This document shows, in pieces, positions 1-9,727 of a stretch of DNA of 64,000 nt. The notes below the pieces were generated by a model. That model did not search any database. It saw nothing but the letters and a program-made list of their open reading frames with translations, and had not been told where the DNA came from. The translations under genes and the position numbers were made by a program. Source of the DNA: Mixia osmundae IAM 14324 (taxonomy: Eukaryota; Basidiomycota; Mixiomycetes; Mixiales; Mixiaceae); NCBI RefSeq assembly GCF_000708205.1, contig NW_014575562.1, positions 63,616 to 127,615 on the forward strand. The letters are read 5' to 3'. The stretch's first letter is position 1, and each line of letters opens with the position of its first letter.

Positions 1-48
1 AGCATTGCAAATTGCCGTCGGCACGATTGTTCATGTCTACGCGCACAA

Positions 49-1046
49 ATGCTCGCCCTTCTCGCAGCCTTACTGAACGCGTCCTCATGGGTCCTTGCTT
101 CTCCTGTCAGCCACACAATGTCCAAGCAAGTCGATCTGCCATCTCCCAACGAGTCAGCAGCTCTTTCGCCGATCATGTGCGCCGTTGCAATGCTCTGCAT
201 GACAACAACTAAGACTCATACGAGCGCAGTGTGACCGGGCCATACCTCGCGTTTCCTCATACTTGGCAGATCACCTGTCAGTATTCGATCTGGCCGACAA
301 TCTGGCCTGCCCCTCCTCATGAATGGATGAGACAGTGTCCTACCATGCTCGGGTGCAAGTGAATCGAACGATGCGCACAGTCAGCGCTCGTAACGTGCTC
401 CTCAACGTCGTAGCAAGCAGAAGACCCCACTACCCAAGGAATGTATGGGAAACAACAGCCGTACATTCGTCTCGTTCCGATCGGCGCGCCTGTGCTCAGC
501 TCTTCCATCAGGTCACGGGCAGCCCCTTTGTAACCGTCTCCAACCACTTTCGCGGCGAGGATTACAATCAGCGCGGCGAGTTTGCGCTATTCGAAGCAAC
601 CGAGACCATTATAGGCGAACGTGAGCGCACTTCTCAGCCGCGCCGCTTCATTTTGATCGTGGCACAGCTCGAGTCACGCCTTGGAACGATCCTCTTGAAG
701 ACTGCTGTCGCGTAGTCAGTCCTATCTCGCATTGCTTGCGTCACTCACAGGCAGCAGGCGATTCGCTGGTCTTACAACCTCAACATGGACACTGGTGAGC
801 TTTCGCCTATCTCACGTGCGCAAGCTGAAACTGTTCTCCCCAGGCAGACTCAAATACAGGAGACCTGTTATCAGCGTGCAAGTGATGCACTCAACGTGCA
901 CTGCGCGTGCTGACTAATTGGCTCTCAGCATCAACGGCGGAGCGCGCTGGAATGCAGGCGATCCTTTCTGTCCTCGTGACGTCGAGATCGAGGCTTGTAA
1001 GGAAGACACATTGGTGCGGATATGCTGGCTAATAATGAGCAGATGA
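49..1046 (+). CDS. Family B secreted protein, copy B1
   Basis: I do not recognise this as a named family. The ATG at 49 opens a hydrophobic signal peptide (MLALLAALLNASSWVLASP). Reading through consensus GT-AG introns gives exons containing ITCQYSIWPTIWPAPP, then RGEFALFEATETI, then TPWNDPLEDCC near 690, SYNLNMDT near 770 and DPFCPRDVEIEA near 960. The PW-x-CC block and the late C-P block also occur, in the same order, in five other genes of the window, which is what supports this multi-exon model. It is probably secreted, function unknown. Exon ends and the stop at 1046 are inferred by eye, so the span is approximate. Confidence 0.5.
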
Positions 1047-1196
1047 TGGCCAGCCGGAATACCAGCTCATCTGGCGCGATTGGACGGGCACCCCTGCTGA
1101 TCAACCTGCGACGCAATAATACTTGGCCTGCAACATTACTCCATACGTCTTGCTCCTGCAATTTGTCCTGCTCGTATTTCGCCAGCTTGCTTGTGC

Positions 1197-2128
1197 ATGA
1201 TGCAAAGCGCACTACTATGCCACTTGCTGCCTATCCTGTCGGTTACTCTCGCTTTCCCGGCAGGGTATACTGCCAATGATACGCGGATACACAATCTTGC
1301 AAACCTCGCAGGAACGACCTTGATCTCCTCAAGAGAAGCAATGTACACCGGCGGCTTTGATCGCCCATACGCACACTGGCGGGCGGCCATAGCGGGGGCC
1401 CAGGATCGAGATAGCCTCGAACTTGGGGAGATACCATGTCGGTCCTGATGCAGTCCGCCAAGGCTGCACTGACGAAGGGCGCGGTTAGCTACGTGTCCCG
1501 GTTCAGAGCTGACCGTACCGGATACATCAGCAGTGTTCGAACACACACTCGTACATGTCGTCGGATCATACAGCTCACAAAGCCACAGACTGGAGTTTGA
1601 GATGCTGCCGGTATTTCCTATCCGAGCTGGTCTGTGGAACAGCGGAATTGGGGCAACGCAGATCACTAACAAACCATCGTTGAGGCTGCACCCAAACGTG
1701 TTCTCGCAGAGCATCGGAACCGACTACGATCTTGTCTGGTTCGCGCTGGACGAGCTACCTCTGAGCGCGTGAATACGACGACACGCCTCACCCTTCGCCT
1801 AGCTGACGATCTTGTAGCTCTGATCATGCCGTGGGATGATCTAATGGACAGATGCTGCTACTGTGTCGGTTCAGATCGGATGTTCTCATCAACCGGTCGT
1901 GAAGCACAAGTCGCAGCCGTCTAGCCTTGAATTTTGGCATCAATGTGGGATCCGGCAAGCCGTTTTTGACGATGACGGGTACGAATCTCATAGTCTGATG
2001 ACGGGCAGGCGAGCTGCAAGATAGCCGACCCGGCTTGCGAACGCGCGTCACTCGCATTTCTCACCCTCGAGGATCAGCTGATCCGTTTTGGACAGCCAAT
2101 GTCGCACGCCGCCCTGCGGACAGCCTGA
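1197..2128 (+). CDS. Family B secreted protein, copy B2
   Basis: This is a second copy directly downstream of B1 on the same strand. The ATG at 1197 begins a signal peptide (MMQSALLCHLLPILSVTLAF). A later exon reads TDYDLVWFALDELPL up to about 1765, followed after a roughly 40-base intron by LIMPWDDLMDRCC near 1830, LALNFGINVGSG near 1925 and ADPACERAS near 2030. The order of these blocks matches B1 and the other copies. The C-terminal exon runs to a TGA at 2126-2128. The role is unknown. The repeated arrangement with a secretion signal suggests a lineage-specific secreted family. Exon joins between 1440 and 1540 are uncertain. Confidence 0.45.
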
Positions 2129-2456
2129 TAGGGCGTTTTTGCTCTATCCCTATCCGGTCGACACTTCAGTTTCGTCGCCGATCGCTTCTCTGAGCGGGAA
2201 TGTAGGACTGAGGCTTGCTGCAGACTTTCGGGAGCCCCTTCTGGTCAATGCGAGCCATCAGAGCACGTCATCTCCCTGGTTGTCCGGGTGACGATCCAGA
2301 TATGCAATGAATGTGGCATGTGCTCTTGTCACAAGGCCTGCAAGTTGGGTGTTGCAACCGCTCGACTTGTCCGTTCGACGCGTTTTCGCGCTTCGGGCCT
2401 GCAATTCTGGTGCTGTCACTCGACCGCAGAGGTGGACGGACGTGGGAGGTGTCACG

Positions 2457-3308
2457 ATGGGCGGGCAATGGACGGAAGAGCAGATGATCCTCATGCTCCG
2501 TGCCGTCAGCCGCAGATTGAAGGATAGCGAGGATGTCACGATCCGAGCGCCTTTGGTGAATTACGTGCGCGAACATCTCCTGCAACTGCCACCATTTGAC
2601 GAGCACGCCGATTCGGTGACTGATTCAACGATCCGAGGCAAGATTGGCAACTGCCGAGCGGTCTTCAATGCCGTCAGGAAGCTATCGAAGCACTACGTCA
2701 AGGGCTATGACGTCTACTCGGGTTGCAAGCTCTCTGAGGAGCACTTTGACGATGTCTTTGAAGAAGCCGGCCTCAACGTCAACAACAATGTGCCCATGAT
2801 CAAGCATGACGGCCTGACCCCGTACTGGCAGACTGTTTGGCCCGCTGTTGTCGAACTGATGGAGCTCCAGCCGGCGCAGCCTATCGTCATCAAGCCCGAC
2901 GAGGACTCGCAGCGGCCCACCAGCAGGACAAGAAGAGCGGCCGTTAGTGATGCAGACGATGCCAGTCCACGCGCCAGTCACCGACTTGCCAAAAGAGCGC
3001 GCATCAGCATGTGCAGCGTCAACGGCAAGGGCGACTCTGGGTCTAGCAAGCAAAACCCAGAGGTAGAGCCAAAATCAAGAGTCCAAGTGGGGATGAGCGC
3101 ACTCGATCAGTTTGGCCTCGTCATGTCCGAAATAGAGAAACACGAACAGGTTAAGCGCTACATCACCAACGAGATCTTTCTGCGCTTTTACGTCATCGCC
3201 GTCAGATCGCCTGGCCTCTCTAAAGCCTTTCCGCCCTTGCTGGACATTGATGACCCTCAGCGAATATTGCTCTGCCTTCAAGCGATACTCAATATGGCAG
3301 AAGCATAG
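2457..3308 (+). CDS. Basic two-domain protein, family P copy 1
   Basis: This is an uninterrupted 283-residue reading frame from ATG 2457. That start is chosen over the earlier ATG at 2307 because the paralog at 4382 begins at the equivalent point. Residues 1-130 form an alpha-helical region beginning QWTEEQMILMLRAV and including IRGKIGNCRAVFNAVRKLS, whose layout resembles Myb/SANT-like domains of fungi (inference only). A basic serine-rich linker (about 150-205, with KRAR and RTRR) could be a nuclear localisation signal. The last 70 residues (LDQFGLVMSEIEKHEQVK) form a second helical module. No catalytic motif is visible. It is probably nuclear, but function is unknown. Confidence 0.75.
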   Translation: MGGQWTEEQMILMLRAVSRRLKDSEDVTIRAPLVNYVREHLLQLPPFDEHADSVTDSTIRGKIGNCRAVFNAVRKLSKHYVKGYDVYSGCKLSEEHFDDVFEEAGLNVNNNVPMIKHDGLTPYWQTVWPAVVELMELQPAQPIVIKPDEDSQRPTSRTRRAAVSDADDASPRASHRLAKRARISMCSVNGKGDSGSSKQNPEVEPKSRVQVGMSALDQFGLVMSEIEKHEQVKRYITNEIFLRFYVIAVRSPGLSKAFPPLLDIDDPQRILLCLQAILNMAEA

Positions 3309-3514
3309 TCGACCGTCGCTTCGACCGAGCAGACATCACCTTGTAGGACAACCTAATGTCATGAGGGTTTATACAACGATGATTGCATCCTGCATCATGG
3401 CTGTACAGCACTTCTCGTCTATTCTCTCGCAGCAGCCAGATGTAGCTGCCAATCGAGCCAGCTACATTTGATCTTGCCTGCTCAAAGCGTCAGCAAACGG
3501 GCCGCATCACCCCA

Positions 3515-4056
3515 ATGCTTCGTCCACTGACGTGTCCCTCTCTGCTTCGCTCTACAAGCCGGCGGTTCGTTGGGTCCAAAGTTACATTCTGTGCTCACAC
3601 GCCGGGCTCCGATCACCTCTTCGAAATCGAATGCGCCGACGCCGACCCAGAATTGGGCTTCATAGGACGTGCGACATGTGCACGCCACTGCAGACGTCAG
3701 TAGTCTTTCTCTTATGGAACAAGACTTGCTCACGATCCGATTGGCAGTTGCCTGTCAGTCCAATAAGTGTCTGTCGATCACACAGTCAATCAAGAAGATG
3801 CTATGGTCTCCTTAGCTGGCCAGCTTACGCGATAGCGGAACCCGGTCAAGTCGTCTTTAATCGTTTCTATGGTGTAAGTATCTGCGGCGGCATCGCTCTA
3901 GAGCAACATCAGCGCTCGATCTTTATGAAGGCGTCAGCCACACACGCTGGATCTAATCTCGCCATCGACGGCTATGACTGTGATCTGCCATCGATCGAGC
4001 CGCACATCGCCTGCGAGACCTTCACATTGCCCGTATCCCGCTCTGTTTACTGCTAA
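3515..4056 (+). CDS. Possible secreted or decayed protein gene, unknown
   Basis: This weak gene lies between the two intact P copies. One open stretch reads GSKVTFCAHTPGSDHLFEIE to about 3685. A second (PGQVVFNRFYG) ends at a good donor (GTAAGT, 3868) and joins in phase across about 60 bases to RSIFMKASATHAG and a stop at 4056. The splice site and the joined frame argue for a real or recently lost gene. No convincing signal peptide is seen at 3515 and I find no homolog in the window. It could be the remnant of a further secreted protein. Boundaries are approximate. Confidence 0.25.
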
Positions 4057-4381
4057 GCACCTTCGTCGACTTGCACGCCGCTGACTCACAAGTCGATAGG
4101 ATACACAAACTTTTGACCTGGCAACGCCGCTACGCCCGACACACCATAGCCCACCGCATTATGCAAGAGGAGACTCGCGCTTGATCTGACGATCGCCAGC
4201 AGGAGACGAAGCTGTTGGCGAGCGTTCTTCATCACGGCGAGATTGCAGCAGGGCTGAGACGTGTTGGCATTGGCCCCTCTCATCCGCCTTACCCCTGACC
4301 TCCTCTTATCACATCACCGACTCGCATCAGACCTTGTCCTCGACTTCTCTAGATATCTCCTCGGTCTGTTGCTCGACCGGC

Positions 4382-5275
4382 ATGTCACGCCCAGCATTGA
4401 ACGACGCGCAAACCAATCTCATGTTCGAGACACTACACTCACTGCTCGAAGCTGAAGGTACCGGCATTCTCACTGCGGCCATCATCGATCAGGCCGAGGC
4501 GCAACTCAAAGCACTGCCCGAGTTTGACGATTTTGTATTCAATGACTGTTCGATTCGGAGCAAAGTCAAGCCCTGCAAGGATGTCTACAATGCCGTCAAA
4601 AGGCTATCACAGCTCTGCGATTACACCATCTTCACGGGCTCAGATCTATCAGATCAAATTTTTGAAGAGCTATGCGATCGGACTTGTCGCAACAAGGCCA
4701 TTGCCAGCGAGGTCAAACGGGCCGGCTTGGGGTCGCCTTGGATTGCTATCTGGGATCGTCTATCGGCTTATTGTGAGCTGCAAGATCGTCTCCGTCATAC
4801 TACCGATACGGACAAACAAAATGATCAGGCGAAACAGTCAGACCTAGTCGAGTGCGGGGGCTGCGGTGCCACGACTGCGCGCAAACGCAGATCAAGTGTG
4901 ACCCATTCGCCACGCAAGCTTGTCAAGCTGAAGCCTTGGGATGCAACGTCTAGCACGCCTGTCAAGTCAGCAACGATCGTGCCAACTCTGCTGCACAGCC
5001 CACCGAGCAACGCAGAATTACTGGCCAGCAAGGCGCTACCCAGTCTAGGCGCGCTCGAACAGTTCGGCTACGTGATGAGTCACATCAGCCAATTCGAGCA
5101 AGTCAAGACCTATCTCGACATTGGCGTGTTTGCAAAGCTCCACGTGCTGGCGATACTGAACGAAGAGATTGCTAAAACACTCATTCCGCTACTTGATCTG
5201 GGTGACCCCGTACGGATCATCGTCTGCCTCGAGGCGCTTATGCAGGTCGATGCTCACGCAGAGCTGACGAGCTGA
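4382..5275 (+). CDS. Basic two-domain protein, family P copy 2
   Basis: This is a single open frame of 297 residues, paralogous to the gene at 2457 over its whole length. The N-terminal helical domain contains SIRSKVKPCKDVYNAVKRLS, aligning with IRGKIGNCRAVFNAVRKLS of copy 1. Both then have a SPWIAIWDRL / TPYWQTVWPAV type block. A basic linker (ARKRRSSVTHSPRKLVKLK) takes the place of the copy 1 linker, and the C-terminal module reads LEQFGYVMSHISQFEQVK. The linker is much less conserved than the two ends, as expected if the ends are folded domains. It is probably a nuclear or nucleic-acid-associated protein, function unknown. Confidence 0.75.
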   Translation: MSRPALNDAQTNLMFETLHSLLEAEGTGILTAAIIDQAEAQLKALPEFDDFVFNDCSIRSKVKPCKDVYNAVKRLSQLCDYTIFTGSDLSDQIFEELCDRTCRNKAIASEVKRAGLGSPWIAIWDRLSAYCELQDRLRHTTDTDKQNDQAKQSDLVECGGCGATTARKRRSSVTHSPRKLVKLKPWDATSSTPVKSATIVPTLLHSPPSNAELLASKALPSLGALEQFGYVMSHISQFEQVKTYLDIGVFAKLHVLAILNEEIAKTLIPLLDLGDPVRIIVCLEALMQVDAHAELTS

Positions 5276-5582
5276 AGCTTACTGCAATGACTCAGCCAAA
5301 AAGCTGTACAAATATGCAGTCAGCGCTGCGACCTTTGCGTGGGTCGTCCCATCGTCACGCGCTCCCTCTGATTTCTGCGGAACCGAGGTCCCTTCGCTTG
5401 AGACTCTCCCCTTCCTTTCCAGCCGATCTCTCTTCTGAGCCATGACACGACTCACGCGCTTCGGACTGACAGCAAAGCAGACTGTCTTGCTCTTCGCCAC
5501 CCCTCACAGGCTCGTTGAACGAACAGACACGTGGCAGCTTACGACCAGCATCCTGACTGAAGCGGTCAGCCACCTAGCAACG

Positions 5583-6490
5583 TGATCAGACTTCTCACAT
5601 GTCAATCTCACGGCGGAAATAATCAAACTGAAGGTCGTCAGCAGCTGCAGGCTGGTCTATCTACCTGGAGACGCCTACAAGCACAATGCGACTTTGATCC
5701 TCGCACAGGCACGTCATTGTCGGCTCAAGCTTTGGCGCGTGTTTGCGATTGCATGGATATCTCTGGAACAGGCAATGAAAGTCATCGGACGGCACGGCCT
5801 TGGCGTCTCCTTGGCTCAGAGCCTGGGATACTGTTTCCAATTTCTTCGAATTGCAAGCAAGTCTGCGCAAAACCTCACGTCATGCAAGAAGCGGAGATCT
5901 CGAGGGGGCTGACAGCCATACACGCAATGACGGGATCAGCGATGACTCGAGCACAGACCACGAAGAGCCCGGTCACAAGATTAGAGACGAGCTCACGGAG
6001 CTTGATTTATCATGACCAAGGCTTGTAAGATCCTCAACGACAATACCGCGTCCAAGGATCGCCACCTCATTCCCGACATCCTGCAATGCCGATGGCACGG
6101 TGACAAGGTCATCTGGCAACATTTTTAGCAACTCTTGCGGCATTGTTCGTATGATATCACACGAGGCATCGACTTGACGGAGCAAGATCTCAGAGACGGC
6201 AAAGAACTCAAAGATGAATCCAAAGCCATCTGCACACGAGCAGTTGGGCTTGTTCATGCGCACGATTGAAGCGTTCGACCACGTTCAAGCGTCAATCGCC
6301 CACGAACATTGCGTGAGGCTTTACGTCATGTCTTGCAGCTCGCCTAACATCGCTAGAGGCATCGTAGCTGTCGTGGATTGTACGCAGCGCCTATACAACC
6401 AGCTGATGCCCAGCCCAGACGATCGTCTGCTTGAACTCCTTGCTACATGTGAACGTCAACTTGGATGCAGTTCCGAAGCAATACGTTCTG
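5583..6490 (+). pseudogene. Decayed family P copy 3
   Basis: Pieces of the family occur in order but in different frames. IIKLKVVSSCRLVY (about 5620) matches the N-terminal domain. ASPWLRAWDTVSNFFELQ (about 5800) matches SPWIAIWDRLSAYCELQ of copy 2. EQLGLFMRTIEAFDHVQ (about 6238) matches the C-terminal module. At least two frame changes and a stop at about 6015 separate them, and no start equivalent to the other copies is visible. It is therefore a broken third tandem copy. An alternative is a spliced gene with introns, but the two intact copies have none. The 3' end nearly touches the antisense B3 gene. Confidence 0.6.
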
Positions 6491-7423
6491 TCAAGTCTTG
6501 GCACCGTCATTGTCGTATGGCCGAATGCAGCAGCAACGCAGGCTCATGCGGCAGCACGTTCGATGAGATCCGCAGTCCATTTGAGCTGTCGGATGGCCGG
6601 CAAAGCTGGTGAGGTATGTCAGCCGTGAATCATGGAGAACGGATATCGTGTAGGCCGCACTCGCGTCTCGGATACCCTCGTAGTCGAAAGGACAGTTGGG
6701 AAAGTCTGCGTCTTTGATGTCACCTCGGAAGGGCTTGCAGATGCTTGTTGTTGCTCTGATGAGCCCTCGGACGATCGACATGAATAAGTCTCACATTGTG
6801 GGAATCGAAGGAGCTACTTGGATCGTGCCTGTTTACTCTGGTCGCATCAATCGGGCTGAAATTGCGACGGGGCTTGGCTTGCCGAGGAAAATGTTGATGA
6901 GAATGGCAGATTCAATCTTCTGCTGAGCACAATGAGTCCCTAGACCGAGCACGCCCAGCAAACGTACGACCATGCAACAATCCCTGTAAGGCGCTGTCCA
7001 AGGATTGATATAAGGCTGAGAGCGTGCATGAGTAGATGTCACTGCTCAAAGGGACTGATCACATTGCCCGTGACCTCAAACTCGACGGTCAAGCGTCGCC
7101 ACGCTTCTTCCGGGTAGTCTGACCCGTCATCCTTGGCGATGATGACCTTGAGATTGCCATCATCCGGTTCAAACTGCATACTGCGTCATTGCTGGTCGAA
7201 AAGATGTACAGCAATCTCTGACGGCATGCGTGATGAAATTGATGACATTGCCACCATGAATCGGATCTCTGCCTCTGTAGGCCCTTGCGCCGACTTGAAG
7301 ATTACGAAAGCGAATGTCCTGGCTCGTGCCATCAAGCGTTACTTGTCCAATATAGTCGACTGCTGCCGACGCCATCAGCTCGGTCGCTGTTTGAGAGCGC
7401 TCGCTGAACAGTAGATATTCCAT
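6491..7423 (-). CDS. Family B secreted protein, copy B3 (minus strand)
   Basis: This is the only B copy on the minus strand. Reading leftwards, an exon contains DYIGQVTLDGTSQDIRFR (near 7370), then LKVIIAKDDGSDYP and RRLTVEFEVTGN. A 47-base GT-AG intron joins in phase to PYINPWTAPYRDCC (about 7010), and later comes GDIKDADFPNCPFDYEGIRD (about 6700). The last block matches GDFPEKEWPACPSAYEPIRD of B5 almost position for position. The signal-peptide exon is not resolved: a hydrophobic stretch (LQLIIQLLSLTLAG) lies just upstream near 7480 but has no ATG in frame. The gene may be incomplete or start further right. Confidence 0.45.
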
Positions 7424-7651
7424 TGTCGAGGAAACGAGCCAGGCCAGCGAGAGTCAAGGAAAGGAGCTGTATGATGAGCTGAAGAGGGTATCGCTGCGTG
7501 TGAGTAGCCGAAACATAGAGCGATCTTGGCTGTGAGAAGAAGAAGCCACATCAGCGACTGCGATACTTCTGCCCCGCTGTCGATCTCCACGCGACGCGAG
7601 TGCGTCATAGCATCACAGCCAAGCGCCAACACTGACGCCTTGCTCGTCAGC

Positions 7652-8888
7652 ATGGAGACCGTTCTAGGCCGCACGGTCGAGCTTGATCCAGCCTCGCCTG
7701 CGCTAGTGCGGCTGCAGATCATCACGCCGCTCTCCATCTTGCTCAGCTTGGGCGCTAACCTCGTCTGCGCGCTCGCCATCAAACCTGGTCTCGGTGCGTC
7801 TCGTCATACGAGCTATTGCGCTTGCGCTCACGTCAGTTCTGCAGGGCAAATCAGTGATGACTAGTACGTTGACGCTTTGGAGCGAGTCCGTACGGCTGAA
7901 CCGCGAGCAGCTTGACGATATTGACGCCAAGAAAGAGCCTCATTGGGATCTACTGGCTCGTCCTCTACGTCCTGCAGATCGGCTATGCGGTCCTGCTGGC
8001 AGTCGTACGGAAGCCAGAGACAAGAGCACTCATCATCAACGGACTAGGCATCCGATTTGTGAGTCTCTATCGCGTCTCGTGTGACTGCGCTCATCCATTC
8101 TTGCAGGTTCTCGCCAATTTTGTTTTTGCGTTATGGGCAGTCTTCTGGGTGCGTTCCTTGATCGATCTCAGATGCGCCCCTTTGAGCGTCAAAGGCAGAC
8201 GCTACGCATCTTCCTAGCATCCGAGATCTGTCTGCTCGTCTGCGGCGTTCTGCTGCTATCAATCTGGCTTACCTTGCTGCGATGGAACACGACCATATCG
8301 AAGCGACCGCTCGATTATATCCTCATCAACATGCCAGTCGTCATGTTCCTCCTCGTCCTCTGGAACGTCGACATCTGGCAGAACGGTCTGCTCGCGTTCC
8401 ACTGGTTCAAATACGTGGGCAGCGATCCTAACGAAGGCCCCGGCAAATGGCAAGTCCACGACGAATGAGTATGCATTTGCATGCTGACAGAATGATCGTG
8501 CAGGGAGAAGGAACGTGGCAAGCATGCATGGATCATCTTTGGCATCGTGACCGCAGTCGGCCTGATCAACTCCTTCATCGTCTTTATCGGACGCGATCTC
8601 GTCTGGGCCCTCGCGAGTATCTATCTCTACATCGCTCTGTTGCTCAAGGAACCCAAACCACCTCAAGTCGTCGTAAGTACGCAAAGTCGCATATCTTCCG
8701 AGCTGATAGCCCCGCAGATCTCATTGATCCTCGTCTCGGCATTGCAACTCATCGCATTCGTCGCAAGCGCGCTGTGGTACCGCTACAAGGCCAAGCAAGA
8801 CGAGGGCCGCATCTTACTGCCTGCCGATGATCTGGTCGAAGACGATGCAGCGCGCGCTGGCTTTGTCTCGAACCTCGAAGAGGACTAA
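7652..8888 (+). CDS. Multi-pass membrane protein, unknown
   Basis: The ATG at 7652 starts METVLGRTVELDP, followed by a membrane segment (IITPLSILLSLGANLVCAL). Further exons give WLVLYVLQIGYAVLLAVV, VLANFVFALWAVFW, ICLLVCGVLLLSIWL, INMPVVMFLLVLW, a WIIFGIVTAVGLINSFIVFI segment and ISLILVSALQLIAFVASALW. That is about seven helices, then an acidic cytosolic tail ending NLEED. Introns after GIRF, VFW, GKW and QVV have good GT/AG signals. The join between the first and second exons (7790-7910) is not resolved because the frame changes there. I do not recognise the family. It is likely an endomembrane or plasma-membrane protein, and it is flanked by secreted-protein genes. Confidence 0.6.
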
Positions 8889-8969
8889 CGAATGGCTATT
8901 GTATTTCGCATGCACTCATACCACATCAAGACAGCACGCGTAGAGGATTGCAATACTGTACAGGGCTCC

Positions 8970-9727
8970 TCAGGCAGGCGAGACCGTGGCATAGGGCGCC
9001 GCGGTGATTTTGCAGCTCCCGTTGCCTACGAGCATCGTGATGCCCATCTTATTACAGCCGGGCGTTACGACGCAGGTCTGCGAAAATTTGCCGCTGTTGA
9101 GATAGACAAACCCGTTTGCAGCTACATCCGGGCACAGATCAGTCATCGACAGCAACTAGACAGTGAACGCAAGCTTACCACCGCCCTTGAGAGGAACATC
9201 GATGGCGATCGACATGGCAGCGCCGCATCCACAGCTCTGAATGCCAGTCTCGGGTGCCACCACGTTGAAGATGATCTTCCATTTGCTGTTTGTCCTGATC
9301 AGCTGGTTGCACGCGAGTCAAATATCCTTGCTGGCTGACCCATTAGCGGGATTGTAGCCAGCGTCGCCGAGCGTGATGCCGGTATGGTCACCAATATAGG
9401 TGATGCCCACGCCAGCAACGAGATGGAACTGTCGAGACATCCTGTCAAATCAAGCAGTAGCGGACACTGTATATCACTGACTTTGACAGAGGGCGCTCCA
9501 ATGTTGACAGTGTAAGTCGCGTGGCCAGGCACCTTGTTCTGCAGCCAGAGTGCACCACATTCTGCCTGGCCGGTCACTGCCTTCGAATATGAGCGTCATA
9601 CTGCCAAAGCTTTGTGCGGCTTCGTACGAAAGACTTCGAACGTGCCAGTCTTGCCATCGCTTGGCCATTGCTGCGCGAGTGTGCTGGTAGCTGCGAGCGC
9701 GAGGGCGATCAATCCTTTGAACAGCAT
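8970..9727 (-). CDS. Secreted protein, singleton, with an in-frame TGA
   Basis: The ATG at 9727 starts a clear signal peptide (MLFKGLIALALAATSTLAQQ). A 36-base intron follows KALA. Later exons contain ECGALWLQNKVPGHATY, ITYIGDHTGITLGDAGYNP, SKWKIIFNVVAPETGIQ with CGCGAAM, and SQTCVVTPGCNKMGITM, ending YATVSPA. There are several cysteines, as usual for an apoplastic or wall-associated protein. Between the GYNP block and the SKWKIIF block the same frame holds a TGA (9330-9332). Either a 120-base intron removes the whole block, or the gene is nonsense-mutated. I do not recognise the family. Confidence 0.5.

Noticed and set aside
4548-4558. tRNA B-box-like sequence GTTCGATTCGG
   Set aside because: It is inside the intact P copy 2 coding sequence, and no A box or cloverleaf is evident around it.
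9560-9610. A 21-base intron in the secreted gene at 8970-9727
   Set aside because: A 36-base intron ending at the next AG also keeps the frame and has a better branch-point spacing, so ultra-short introns are not needed.
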